The notes below the pieces were generated by a model, which saw only the letters and a program-made list of their open reading frames with translations, was not told the DNA's origin and made no database searches. Shown piece by piece: positions 5,284-12,641 of a DNA stretch of 13,587 nt (position 1 is the stretch's first letter; each line of letters starts with the position of its first letter). Source of the DNA: Caldisericales bacterium (lineage in GTDB: Bacteria; Caldisericota; Caldisericia; Caldisericales; Caldisericaceae); assembly GCA_015485995.1 (NCBI GenBank), contig WFSP01000078.1, forward strand, positions 1-13,587, read 5' to 3'. The position numbers were made by a program, and so were the translations under genes.

Positions 5284-6279
5284 CTATGTAATTTCTCTTT
5301 TGGGCGGGCGTTTCATTAGCCTGCCCAATTCTGTTTGCGGGGATTTATACTGATAAATAATGTTATAAATTGCTTCAGTTATAGGCATATCAGTCTTGAG
5401 TTGGTTCTTCATTGCATAAATTGATTTTACCGTATATATGCCTTCTATTGCCTGTTTTGTTATTTCTTCTATTTCTGCTTTACTGCGTCCTTTTCCAATT
5501 TCTTCGCCTGCCCATCTATTCCTACTCTTTTTGCTAAACGAAGTTGCTATTAGATCTCCGATTCCTGATAATCCGTAGAATGTTTCCCGTTTCCCGTTAA
5601 ATTTTGTTCCAAAGCGTATAAGCTCTCTTATACCTCTTACAATCAGCGAAGATTTACTGCTGTCGCCAAAACCTAAGCCGTCGCTTATTCCTGCACCTAC
5701 TGCAAGTACATTTTTCAATGACCCGCCAAGCTCCACTCCTATTAAGTCTGTTGTATAATAGGTTCTGAAATAGTTAGTCATAAATACTTTTTGCAATTCT
5801 TTCAAGTTGGATTCATTATTTCCGCCTATTACTGTTGCGGCAGGCATTTCTTGCGCAATCTCTATTGCAAAATTTGGCCCTGAAATCGTGAAAATTTGTT
5901 CGTTTTGAATTTCTTTCCATACGCTCTTGACTACTTCTGACATTCTTTTGTTTGTGTTGTTTTCAATTCCTTTCGCAAGGTTTACAATAAGTGCGTTATT
6001 GGGAGCTTTAAATTTATCTATTGTACTTCTTAGCTTTTGTGCTGGAACGCCTAATACGATAATATCTTTATCTTCCAATGCTTCTTTAATATTCATTGTA
6101 TAATTTTTTATATGTTTTAGCTTGATGCCTTTCAGATAAAATATATTTTCGTTCCACTTAGAAAGCGCCGTAAACGTGCGTTTACTATGTACCCATAGCG
6201 TTACATTAAATCCTTTTTTGCCAAGTAACTCCGCAATGGTTGTCCCCCAGCCGCCTGCACCTATTACTCCTATATTCAT
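5284..6279 (-). CDS. gpsA: NAD(P)-dependent glycerol-3-phosphate dehydrogenase
   Basis: 331 residues, normal GpsA length. It reduces dihydroxyacetone phosphate to sn-glycerol-3-phosphate, the backbone for phospholipids. The N-terminal Rossmann motif is GAGGWG (7-12). Further family blocks are LGVPAQ (76-81), LAKGIE (101-106), SGPNFAIE (133-140), GGSLKNVLAVGAGISDGLGFG (185-205) with the catalytic Lys189, and GLSGIGDLIATSFSKKSRNR (236-255). Its ATG overlaps the ispH stop (ATGA), so translation is coupled. It is the last gene of the rpiB-cmk-plsC-ispH-gpsA unit and sits logically next to plsC, its pathway partner. No terminator is visible between it and the convergent glnA. Confidence 0.96.
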   Translation of the reverse strand: MNIGVIGAGGWGTTIAELLGKKGFNVTLWVHSKRTFTALSKWNENIFYLKGIKLKHIKNYTMNIKEALEDKDIIVLGVPAQKLRSTIDKFKAPNNALIVNLAKGIENNTNKRMSEVVKSVWKEIQNEQIFTISGPNFAIEIAQEMPAATVIGGNNESNLKELQKVFMTNYFRTYYTTDLIGVELGGSLKNVLAVGAGISDGLGFGDSSKSSLIVRGIRELIRFGTKFNGKRETFYGLSGIGDLIATSFSKKSRNRWAGEEIGKGRSKAEIEEITKQAIEGIYTVKSIYAMKNQLKTDMPITEAIYNIIYQYKSPQTELGRLMKRPPKREIT

Positions 6280-7124
6280 ATTTCTCTAAGCCTCCTTACA
6301 ATTTTTTCTATCAGCCATTCAGGGGTAGATGTCCCTGAAGCAATACCAACCGATAAACATTCAGGTAATTTTAAGTTTGTAAGCCCCTCTTCATTTTGTA
6401 TAAAAAAACTATTTTCATTGGCGTGTTTTACGAGTTCGTACAGTCTGTTTGAATTTGCGCTGGATTTTCCACCGATTACTACCATACAATCCACTTTTTT
6501 TGCAAGAATAATGGCTTCTTTTTGCCTGCGTAATGTTTCATCGCATACTGTATTAAAAAATCTTACCTCATTTGAAAGTTCTATAAATTTCTTTGCTACC
6601 TCGAAAAGAGTTTCTGAGAATACGGTGGATTGAGCAACAACTCCTACTCTGCTAAAATTTTCTGTTTTAATTTCATCCGGGGACTTAAATATTCCAAGTA
6701 AATTTTCTCCTGCCGTTTTTGAAAGTACTTTTGTTTCTCTATGCCCTTTGTCTCCTACAATTGCAATTTTATAATTTTCCATTTTGAGTTTTTCTATAAT
6801 TTTTACGGTGCGTAAAACAAGCGGGCAGGTTGTGTCAACAACATTTCTAAAATATTTTTTGGCTGTTTTTGTTTCTTCTTTTGTTGCCCCGTGTGCAGGT
6901 AGCAAAATCACGCTTCCATTACTTTCTGTAATGGATTTTATGGGAAGAATCCCCTCTTTTTCCAATCGCCTTAGCTCTTCTTCATTATGCAAAATTGAAT
7001 CTAATGTTGTAACTTTGCCGAACTGTTTTGCATACTTTTCTGCGAGATTTATTGCTCTGTTTACTCCAGAGCAGAAACCTATATTTTTGGCAATTACAAT
7101 TTTTCTTTTGCTGTATGAACACAT
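6276..7124 (-). CDS. ispH: 4-hydroxy-3-methylbut-2-enyl diphosphate reductase
   Basis: 282 residues. IspH (LytB) carries out the last step of the MEP pathway, reducing HMBPP to IPP and DMAPP with a [4Fe-4S] cluster. The three cluster Cys are present: Cys18 (NIGFCSGVNRA), Cys100 (VDTTCPLV) and Cys194 (NTVCDETLRRQ). Substrate-site residues are His46 (LHNEE), His78 (PAHGA), His128 and Glu130 (GHRET), Thr167 (AQST) and the SSANSNRL motif (221-228). The start lies 31 bases inside plsC, with GGAAG about 11 bases upstream; no alternative start codon fits better. Its presence implies the MEP route to isoprenoids. cmk-plsC-ispH is a common order in Firmicutes and relatives, where rpsA often follows; here gpsA follows instead. 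Confidence 0.95.
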   Translation of the reverse strand: MCSYSKRKIVIAKNIGFCSGVNRAINLAEKYAKQFGKVTTLDSILHNEEELRRLEKEGILPIKSITESNGSVILLPAHGATKEETKTAKKYFRNVVDTTCPLVLRTVKIIEKLKMENYKIAIVGDKGHRETKVLSKTAGENLLGIFKSPDEIKTENFSRVGVVAQSTVFSETLFEVAKKFIELSNEVRFFNTVCDETLRRQKEAIILAKKVDCMVVIGGKSSANSNRLYELVKHANENSFFIQNEEGLTNLKLPECLSVGIASGTSTPEWLIEKIVRRLREI

Positions 7125-7714
7125 TTTTCTATTTCTTCCATTACATAGTTTGCTGCTTTATCATAGTAGTCCTTGCCTTTTGGGTCAAAAATTTCCCATA
7201 CTTTTATAGGCTTTCCAAATACAATTACTATATGCACAGGTTTAACCATTTTGCTTCCCTTTGGCATCGCGGTTTCTGTCCCAGCAAGGCCTGTTGGTAG
7301 GATTGGAGCTTGGGCTTTAGTGGAAATAAAGATAAAGCCCTTTTTGGGTACTCCGAGTCTACTTTCTTCTACACGAGTGCCTTCCGGGAACATTAATAGT
7401 GGCTTTCCTTCTTTTAACACTTTTATAGCTATCTTTAAACTTCCAACATCTGCGAAATTTCGTTTCAGTGGAATTCCTCCCATAGTTCTGAAGTACCATG
7501 CGACAATTTTGTTTGAAAATAACTCTTTTTTTGAAAGAGTAAACATTTTTCTGGGTAGTGCCCTTCCTACTACTGGAATGTCCAAAGCGCTTTTATGGTT
7601 TGGTGCAGCGATAAACCCACCTTTCATAGGCACATTTTCTACGCCCACAATAGTGAGGTTAAACAGAATTTTGAAAGTAAATTTAGCTAATGCGTGTGTT
7701 ATTTTGTAGAGCAT
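7094..7714 (-). CDS. plsC: 1-acyl-sn-glycerol-3-phosphate acyltransferase
   Basis: 206 residues, typical of the short PlsC enzymes that add the second acyl chain to lysophosphatidic acid at the membrane. The catalytic HX4D is NHKSALD (His40, Asp45) and the phosphate-binding motif is FPEGTR (109-114). GGIPLKR (79-85) and the PILPTGLAGTE segment (about 136-146) are the other two acyltransferase blocks. The N-terminal helix (about 8-24) is hydrophobic and probably the membrane contact. The start lies inside cmk (32-base overlap), with AGGAAG upstream. Function is supported by the neighbours gpsA and cmk. Confidence 0.93.
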   Translation of the reverse strand: MLYKITHALAKFTFKILFNLTIVGVENVPMKGGFIAAPNHKSALDIPVVGRALPRKMFTLSKKELFSNKIVAWYFRTMGGIPLKRNFADVGSLKIAIKVLKEGKPLLMFPEGTRVEESRLGVPKKGFIFISTKAQAPILPTGLAGTETAMPKGSKMVKPVHIVIVFGKPIKVWEIFDPKGKDYYDKAANYVMEEIEKCVHTAKEKL

Positions 7715-8372
7715 ACTCTCTTCCTTTTATAAACTGCATTATTTTGTTTACCACTTCGTTTACGGATAAATTTGTTGTGTCAATTACGTATGCATCATTT
7801 GCTACGGTGAGAGGGGCTATATTCCTTGAAGAGTCTATAGCATCCCTTTTTGTAAGGTTTTTCATTACTTCTTCAAACGATATCTTTGTTCCTTTTTTAA
7901 AAAGCTCCCTAAACCGCCTGTTGGCTCTTTCCCTGAGATTTGCAGTAAGGTATATCTTTAGAAAAGCGTTTTTTAGAACCACCGAACCGATGTCGCGCCC
8001 CACCATAACTACGTTTTTATCAGATGCAATTTTCCTTAGCACATTGTTCACTGATTCTCTTACTTCTTTTACTGTAGAAACTGGCGATACAAGAGAATCT
8101 ACTTCTTTACTCCTCAGTTTTTCAAAAGAGACTTCCTTATCATTCATTATTACCTTTCCGTTATTGAGGTCAAACCTTGTTTTTTCTATAATACTTGCCC
8201 ATTTATCTTTTTTTTCTTCCATCCCTTCTTGTATGACTGCAAGAGTTGCTGCTCTGTATAAAAGGCCGCTGTCTACAAACTCGTAACCTAATTTTTCTCC
8301 AATAAGTTTTCCGACAGTAGATTTCCCGCTGCCTGAATCTCCGTCTATTGCAATTGCCCTATTTTCTTTCAT
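7683..8372 (-). CDS. cmk: (d)CMP kinase
   Basis: 229 residues, standard length. Cytidylate kinase phosphorylates CMP/dCMP with ATP. P-loop GDSGSGKST (11-19), a SGLLYRAAT segment (35-43), VGRDIGSVVL (124-133) and the CMP-binding/LID signature RDAIDSSRNIAPL (176-188) are all in place. The start is 14 bases inside rpiB with only a weak ribosome site, so it probably depends on translation coupling. In this operon it would recycle the CMP released in phospholipid synthesis (inference from context). Cytoplasmic. Confidence 0.96.
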   Translation of the reverse strand: MKENRAIAIDGDSGSGKSTVGKLIGEKLGYEFVDSGLLYRAATLAVIQEGMEEKKDKWASIIEKTRFDLNNGKVIMNDKEVSFEKLRSKEVDSLVSPVSTVKEVRESVNNVLRKIASDKNVVMVGRDIGSVVLKNAFLKIYLTANLRERANRRFRELFKKGTKISFEEVMKNLTKRDAIDSSRNIAPLTVANDAYVIDTTNLSVNEVVNKIMQFIKGREYALQNNTRIS

Positions 8373-8799
8373 ATTCCATTATTTTGTTTATTCTTCTTTC
8401 ATGCCTCCCGCCTAAAAATGATGCGTTAATCCATGTATTTGTAATTTCTTTTGCAAGTTCCGTGCCTAAAACCCTTCCGCCCATACATAGAATGTTTGCA
8501 TTGTTATGCTCCCTTGCTGAGTGTGCGGAATAAACATCGCTTACCAGGCTTGCGCGAACTCCTTTTACTTTGTTTGCGGCAATAGACATTCCTATTCCTG
8601 TTCCACAAATTAAAATCCCAAAATCTTCTTCATTTTTTGCTATGCTCTCTGCAAGTGGTATTGCGAAATCGGGGTAGTCCACTCTCTCTTCAGAATTTGT
8701 TCCAAAGTCAACCACTTCTATTCCTTTTCCCTTAAGAAAATGTTTTATTTCTTCCTTAAGCTTGAAACCTGCATGGTCGGAACCTATTGCTATTTTCAT
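8359..8799 (-). CDS. rpiB: Ribose-5-phosphate isomerase B
   Basis: 146 residues, the usual RpiB/LacAB length. It interconverts ribose-5-phosphate and ribulose-5-phosphate. SDHAGFKLKE (7-16) holds the phosphate- and base-contact Asp8/His9; ICGTGIGMSIAANK (64-77) has the catalytic Cys65 and anion-hole loop; REHNNANILCMGGR (96-109) has His98; a C-terminal GRHERRI motif (about 135-141) binds phosphate. AAGGAGG (8813-8807) lies 7 bases before the ATG. First gene of the five-gene operon; its 3' end overlaps cmk by 14 bases. An allose-6-phosphate isomerase role is possible in this fold, but no sugar-specific neighbours are seen. Confidence 0.95.
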   Translation of the reverse strand: MKIAIGSDHAGFKLKEEIKHFLKGKGIEVVDFGTNSEERVDYPDFAIPLAESIAKNEEDFGILICGTGIGMSIAANKVKGVRASLVSDVYSAHSAREHNNANILCMGGRVLGTELAKEITNTWINASFLGGRHERRINKIMEYERK

Positions 8800-8821
8800 A
8801 AACTTACCTCCTTACAAATAA

Positions 8822-8849
8822 ATTATAACACATTTGTTTTTATAGCAAA
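8822..8849 (-). promoter_or_regulatory. Promoter of the rpiB-cmk-plsC-ispH-gpsA operon
   Basis: On the minus strand TTTGCT (8849-8844), a 16-base spacer and a consensus TATAAT (8827-8822) give a start near 8815 and a very short leader containing AAGGAGG. An inverted repeat ATTTG-N9-CAAAT (8832-8850) overlies the -35. Confidence 0.55.
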
Positions 8850-8861
8850 TTTTCTTAGAAT
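8834..8861 (+). promoter_or_regulatory. Promoter of tyrS
   Basis: TTGTTT (8834-8839), a 16-base spacer and TAGAAT (8856-8861) precede GGGGAGG (8879-8885) and the ATG at 8891. The element interleaves with the divergent rpiB promoter. The leader is only about 20 bases, too short for a T-box. Confidence 0.5.
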
Positions 8862-8890
8862 ATAAAAATATATGATATGGGGAGGCTCGA

Positions 8891-10084
8891 ATGAATGCAT
8901 TTGAAAAGATTAAGAATAAAACAATAGAGATTATAAATGATGGCGAATTAAAGGAGAGATTAGATAGCGGTAAAAAGCTTAGGATTAAGCTTGGTGCTGA
9001 CCCAACCGCACCAGATTTGCATTTGGGCCATTATGTCGTGCTGCGCAAGTTGAGGGATTTTCAGGAGCTTGGCCATACGGTTGTTTTCATTATAGGTGAT
9101 TTTACGGCACTGATTGGAGACCCTTCTGGACGCTCTAAAACAAGACCCCCGCTTACTCGTGCTCAGATTGAAGAGAATGCAAAAACATACTTTGAACAAG
9201 TTTTTAAAATACTCGACAGAAACAAAACCGAAATCCATTTTAATTCGGAATGGCTTTCAAAAATTGATTTAGAGCAATGGATTAAAATTACTTCAAATTT
9301 TACTATAGCCAGAATTCTTGAAAGAGACGATTTTTTCAATAGATATAAGTCGGGTGTCCCTATTTTCTTCCATGAATTTTTTTATCCGATTATGCAGGCT
9401 TATGATTCTGTTGCAATAAAAGCTGATGTAGAGCTTGGGGGAAGCGACCAGAAATTTAATTTGCTTGTGGGGAGAAAGTTGCAAGAGGTTTACGAAATAC
9501 CGCCGCAGATTGCAATGATTATGCCTATTTTAAGGGGTCTTGACGGAGTTAAAAAAATGAGTAAAAGTCTCGGGAATTATGTAGGAATTACCGAAGATGC
9601 AAATTCTATGTACGGAAAAATAATGTCTATTCCAGACGAGCTGATTTCAGAATATTACTTTCTTGTACTGGATAAAAATGCTGAAGAGGCGAAGGAAATT
9701 GAAGAGATTGTAAAAAACGGAAGGGAAAACCCGATGAAACTGAAAAAGGCACTTGCATATGGAATCGTTGAACTTTTTCACTCAAAAGAGGATGCGGTCG
9801 CAGCAGAAGATAACTTTAAAAAAGTATTTAGCAACAAAGAAGTGCCTGATGAGATAGAAATTTTACACGTTTCAGAATTTTTGAAAAATGGGGAAATAGA
9901 CGTAGTTTCGCTACTTGCAAATAATAATATTGTAAAATCTAAAACTGAAGTAAAAAGGTTAATCCAGCAAGGCGCAGTTAGAATAAATGATGTTAAGCTT
10001 ATGGATCCTAAAAAACTTGTTCCCTTTAATGAGGGAGATATATTGAAAGTAGGAAAAAGAAAATTCTTTAAGATAGAAATTTAA
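8891..10084 (+). CDS. tyrS: Tyrosyl-tRNA synthetase
   Basis: 397 residues. Class Ic synthetase charging tRNA-Tyr. The nucleotide-binding HLGH (44-47) within ADPTAPDLHLGH, GDFTALIGDPSGR (69-81) and KMSKS (222-226) are clear. ADVELGGSDQKFN (178-190) is the tyrosine-site block, and HEFFYPIMQAYD (161-172) is characteristic of the TyrRS subgroup (TyrZ-like) with ADPT and HEFFYP motifs. The last ~65 residues (about 332-397) are an S4 RNA-binding domain (SKTEVKRLIQQGAVRIND). Complete, with a strong GGGGAGG site. Divergent from rpiB; transcribed alone, as the next gene has its own promoter 80-110 bases beyond the stop. Confidence 0.96.
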   Translation: MNAFEKIKNKTIEIINDGELKERLDSGKKLRIKLGADPTAPDLHLGHYVVLRKLRDFQELGHTVVFIIGDFTALIGDPSGRSKTRPPLTRAQIEENAKTYFEQVFKILDRNKTEIHFNSEWLSKIDLEQWIKITSNFTIARILERDDFFNRYKSGVPIFFHEFFYPIMQAYDSVAIKADVELGGSDQKFNLLVGRKLQEVYEIPPQIAMIMPILRGLDGVKKMSKSLGNYVGITEDANSMYGKIMSIPDELISEYYFLVLDKNAEEAKEIEEIVKNGRENPMKLKKALAYGIVELFHSKEDAVAAEDNFKKVFSNKEVPDEIEILHVSEFLKNGEIDVVSLLANNNIVKSKTEVKRLIQQGAVRINDVKLMDPKKLVPFNEGDILKVGKRKFFKIEI

Positions 10085-10100
10085 ATTTATATTTTAAATT
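10078..10100. repeat. AT-only inverted repeat at the tyrS 3' end
   Basis: AATTTAAA (10078-10085) and TTTAAATT (10093-10100) form a perfect 8-base stem with a 7-base loop, overlapping the tyrS stop codon. With no G:C pair and no following T-run it is a poor intrinsic terminator. It may be chance in AT-rich spacer. The rest of the 140-base gap up to 10160 holds nothing I recognise. Confidence 0.3.
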
Positions 10101-10166
10101 AGCAATAGAACCTGCTTCCCGTACTTGGTGTTAAGAAGGAATTTTGTAATTTATGGAAGTGATTAT

Positions 10167-10195
10167 TTGTTATTTATCTCACATTTCTCTATAAT
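10167..10195 (+). promoter_or_regulatory. Promoter of the ABC exporter operon
   Basis: TTGTTA (10167-10172), a 17-base spacer and consensus TATAAT (10190-10195), followed by GGGAGG (10214-10219) 5 bases before the ATG. This is the best-matching sigma-70-like promoter in the window. No operator-like repeat is evident. Confidence 0.65.
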
Positions 10196-10224
10196 ATGAG
10201 TAGAAAAAGGAATGGGAGGTTCGG

Positions 10225-10983
10225 ATGATTGAAACGGTTAATTTAACTAAAAGCTTTGGAAATTTGCTTGCCGTAAGTAATTTGAACATTAAAGTAAATT
10301 CAGGGGAAATTTACGGTTTTTTAGGGCTAAACGGGGCTGGAAAAACAACTACTATTGGTATGATTACAGGTTTATTGAAACCTACAAGTGGTACTGCGCT
10401 GATTGATGGGATTGATATTTTGAAAGATCCGGTTAATGCTAAATCACGTATTGGCCTTATTCCTGATACACCAAATGTTTATAAAAAGCTTACCGGCAGG
10501 GAATTCCTCTACTTTGTTGCTGACATATATGATGTGGATAGGAAGACTGCAAAAGAAAAAATGAATGATCTGTTTGATATGTTCTCCTTAAAGGATAAAG
10601 CGGACGAACTAATAGAAAGCTATTCGCACGGAATGCGGCAGAAAATTGTTATTGCAGGAGCTTTGATTCATAACCCTTCCATTCTCGTTTTAGATGAGCC
10701 TACTGTTGGCCTTGACCCCAAAAGCGCAAAACTTGTAAAAGATTTACTTAGAGCCCTTGCCGAGAAAGGAAAAACGATTTTTATGTCTACTCATATTTTG
10801 GAAATTGCGGAGAGAATGTGCGACAAGGTAGGCATTGTAAATGAGGGGAAGCTTATTGCTGAAGGAACAATTTCCGAGCTAAAAGAAAAAGCAAAAGATA
10901 AAACCGCAAATCTTGAAGATTTATTTCTTGAGCTTACAGGTGGCGAGGATACAAAGGATCTCATTAAATTCCTGGAGGAGTAA
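10225..10983 (+). CDS. ABC transporter ATP-binding protein (ABC-2/Ecs-type exporter)
   Basis: 252 residues, a single nucleotide-binding domain. Walker A GLNGAGKTT (34-42), signature YSHGMRQK (133-140, in place of LSGGQ), Walker B ILVLDEPT (153-160), D-loop GLDP (162-165) and H-loop His190 (STHI). The Q-loop Gln is replaced by Asp81 (IPDTPNVYKKLTG); an acidic residue here is familiar in EcsA-like ATPases, so it is not a sign of decay. Motif context is CcmA/EcsA-like rather than importer-like. It is followed 2 bases later by its permease, whose ribosome site lies inside this gene's last codons. Substrate unknown. Confidence 0.93.
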   Translation: MIETVNLTKSFGNLLAVSNLNIKVNSGEIYGFLGLNGAGKTTTIGMITGLLKPTSGTALIDGIDILKDPVNAKSRIGLIPDTPNVYKKLTGREFLYFVADIYDVDRKTAKEKMNDLFDMFSLKDKADELIESYSHGMRQKIVIAGALIHNPSILVLDEPTVGLDPKSAKLVKDLLRALAEKGKTIFMSTHILEIAERMCDKVGIVNEGKLIAEGTISELKEKAKDKTANLEDLFLELTGGEDTKDLIKFLEE

Positions 10984-10988
10984 AGTTG
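10974..10988 (+). promoter_or_regulatory. Ribosome site deciding a UUG start
   Basis: GGAGGAG (10974-10980) lies 5 bases before a TTG codon (10986-10988), directly behind the ATPase stop (10981-10983). This spacing supports TTG as the permease start. Confidence 0.7.
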
Positions 10989-12641
10989 AAGAAATTTTTT
11001 GCAATATTTGAAGTATATTTCATATCAATGTTGACTTCTTTCTCCAGAAGAAAATTACTAAGAATACCGGCGTTAACCGCTCTTTTGGTGGTTGGAGGCA
11101 TTGTATTTTATTTCCTTACGCGTTTTGCTGTTTTTATTTTTGGGGTAAATCTCCCTGCACCACTTTCAACTATTGATTTTGGTCCTATAATTTTGAATAG
11201 TATTATGCTTGCGATGCTTATCTTTTTATTTTTAGGTAGTTTTACTATTATACTTAGTACTCTCTACCTTTCTTCAGATATAAAGTCGCTTCTTTCTATG
11301 CCAATCTCAGAGCGTATTATTTTCTCTGCAAAATTTACTTTTGCCAATTTTGAAGAATCTTTATATCCTCTTTTTCTCGTATATCCATTTTTTGTTGGTT
11401 TTGGCATAAAATATCATCTTGGTGTTCTATTTTATATTGCTTCCTTGTTTTTCAGCATTTTTCTGCCTTTAATCCCGTTTGCTATTGCTGCACTGATTGT
11501 TATTCCACTTGCATATAGGATGTCTGTGAAGAAACTTCAAACCATTGCCCTTGTATTGAATATGCTTTTTGGCGTATTTATTTATCTTGTTACGCAAATT
11601 GCAAACCCTGCATTTCATATAGTTAATAGTAACGATATTCCTTCATTATTAAATAAAACGCAGGGTATTTTGAAGCTGCTCCCTACAAATGTTGCTGTTT
11701 CTTTTTCTTACGCATTTAAGGACGGGTACTCATTCAGAGGATTTACCGAAGTACTATTGTTCATTGGGATTGGTGCTGTATTGTTTTTTATTGCCCTTGT
11801 TTTTGCTCAAAAAAATTATGCCGCAGGTTTATTTAGGGCAGAGCGGATAGAAAGTGTAAAATTTATTTCGAGTAGTGCTGAAAAACAAATGTTGGGCGGG
11901 CGGTTCCTATCGAGGCATATTGGTGCGTTAATTTCAAAAGATTTAAAAGTTTTATTGCGTGACCCGCATATAAAAACCTCCGTATTTATGTCTCTTGGAT
12001 ATGTAGGTTTTTTCCTTTTCGTATTTCTTATCTTCCCTATGAAAAATCCCGGAAAATCTTCATATGAAGTCACTTTTATGCCTATTCTATATTTTGTTAT
12101 TGTGGATTTTATGCTTTGCGGCCAGAATGCACTTATTATGCTTCTTTCCGACAGAGAAAGTATTTGGGTTCCGTTTATGTCAGGCATTCAGAGCAACGAG
12201 TTTATCTGGTCAAAGTTCCTTCTCCCTTTTATAAGTGGTGAAATACTTAATATCCTTTTATTTGTTATTTCTATTTTTCTTGTTAAAGGAAGTAGTGCAA
12301 AATTACTTTTTGTAACACTGCCTTTTGCAATTTTCCTGCCACTGCTTTTCACTGCTTCTGCAATTTTTGTTGGTATGATGTTCCCAAACTTTAAAACTCC
12401 ACCGGACCCAAGAAAACTCGTTTCAGGGAAAGCAGCCCTCTTAAATGGATTGCTTTATTTTATTTATGTGGTTATTGCCGTTGCTATGGGAATTTTCAGC
12501 TCTTTTTTGATAAAAGCTGCAGGCATATCTTCAGCAGTGATTATAATGTTTTTCTTAGTTGGGGTACTATCAGTTGCAATAAGCTTTCCACTAATTACTG
12601 TTGCGATAAAGAAGTACAAGGAAATGGAAATTTCGAATTAG
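10986..12641 (+). CDS. ABC exporter permease, about 12 membrane helices
   Basis: 551 residues starting at UUG. Hydrophobic segments at about 29-51, 68-93, 124-140, 144-175, 185-205, 255-274, 335-351, 362-385, 410-432, 438-466, 486-508 and 513-540 suggest two similar halves of about six helices, separated by a charged cytoplasmic region around 280-330 (RAERIESVKF, SKDLKVLLRDPHIK). The repeated 'K-D-L-K-x-L-x-R-D' style segment after the first half resembles the coupling helix of ABC-2-type putative exporters. There is no periplasmic-binding-protein gene nearby, which favours export. Expressed with the upstream ATPase, spacing 2 bases. The stop overlaps, tail to tail, the stop of the next gene. 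Substrate cannot be predicted. Confidence 0.85.
   Translation: MKKFFAIFEVYFISMLTSFSRRKLLRIPALTALLVVGGIVFYFLTRFAVFIFGVNLPAPLSTIDFGPIILNSIMLAMLIFLFLGSFTIILSTLYLSSDIKSLLSMPISERIIFSAKFTFANFEESLYPLFLVYPFFVGFGIKYHLGVLFYIASLFFSIFLPLIPFAIAALIVIPLAYRMSVKKLQTIALVLNMLFGVFIYLVTQIANPAFHIVNSNDIPSLLNKTQGILKLLPTNVAVSFSYAFKDGYSFRGFTEVLLFIGIGAVLFFIALVFAQKNYAAGLFRAERIESVKFISSSAEKQMLGGRFLSRHIGALISKDLKVLLRDPHIKTSVFMSLGYVGFFLFVFLIFPMKNPGKSSYEVTFMPILYFVIVDFMLCGQNALIMLLSDRESIWVPFMSGIQSNEFIWSKFLLPFISGEILNILLFVISIFLVKGSSAKLLFVTLPFAIFLPLLFTASAIFVGMMFPNFKTPPDPRKLVSGKAALLNGLLYFIYVVIAVAMGIFSSFLIKAAGISSAVIIMFFLVGVLSVAISFPLITVAIKKYKEMEISN

Noticed and set aside
8862..8890. T-box riboswitch ahead of tyrS
   Set aside because: Only about 90 bases separate rpiB and tyrS, with promoters occupying most of them; no specifier stem or T-box sequence is present.
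10101..10160. Small RNA or terminator in the tyrS-ABC gap
   Set aside because: Only a loose CTTC/GAAG pairing with a long loop is seen and there is no T-run; nothing supports an RNA.
10465..10475. Loss of the Q-loop glutamine in the ABC ATPase as a sign of inactivation
   Set aside because: An acidic residue at this position is familiar in EcsA-like exporter ATPases, and all other motifs are intact.
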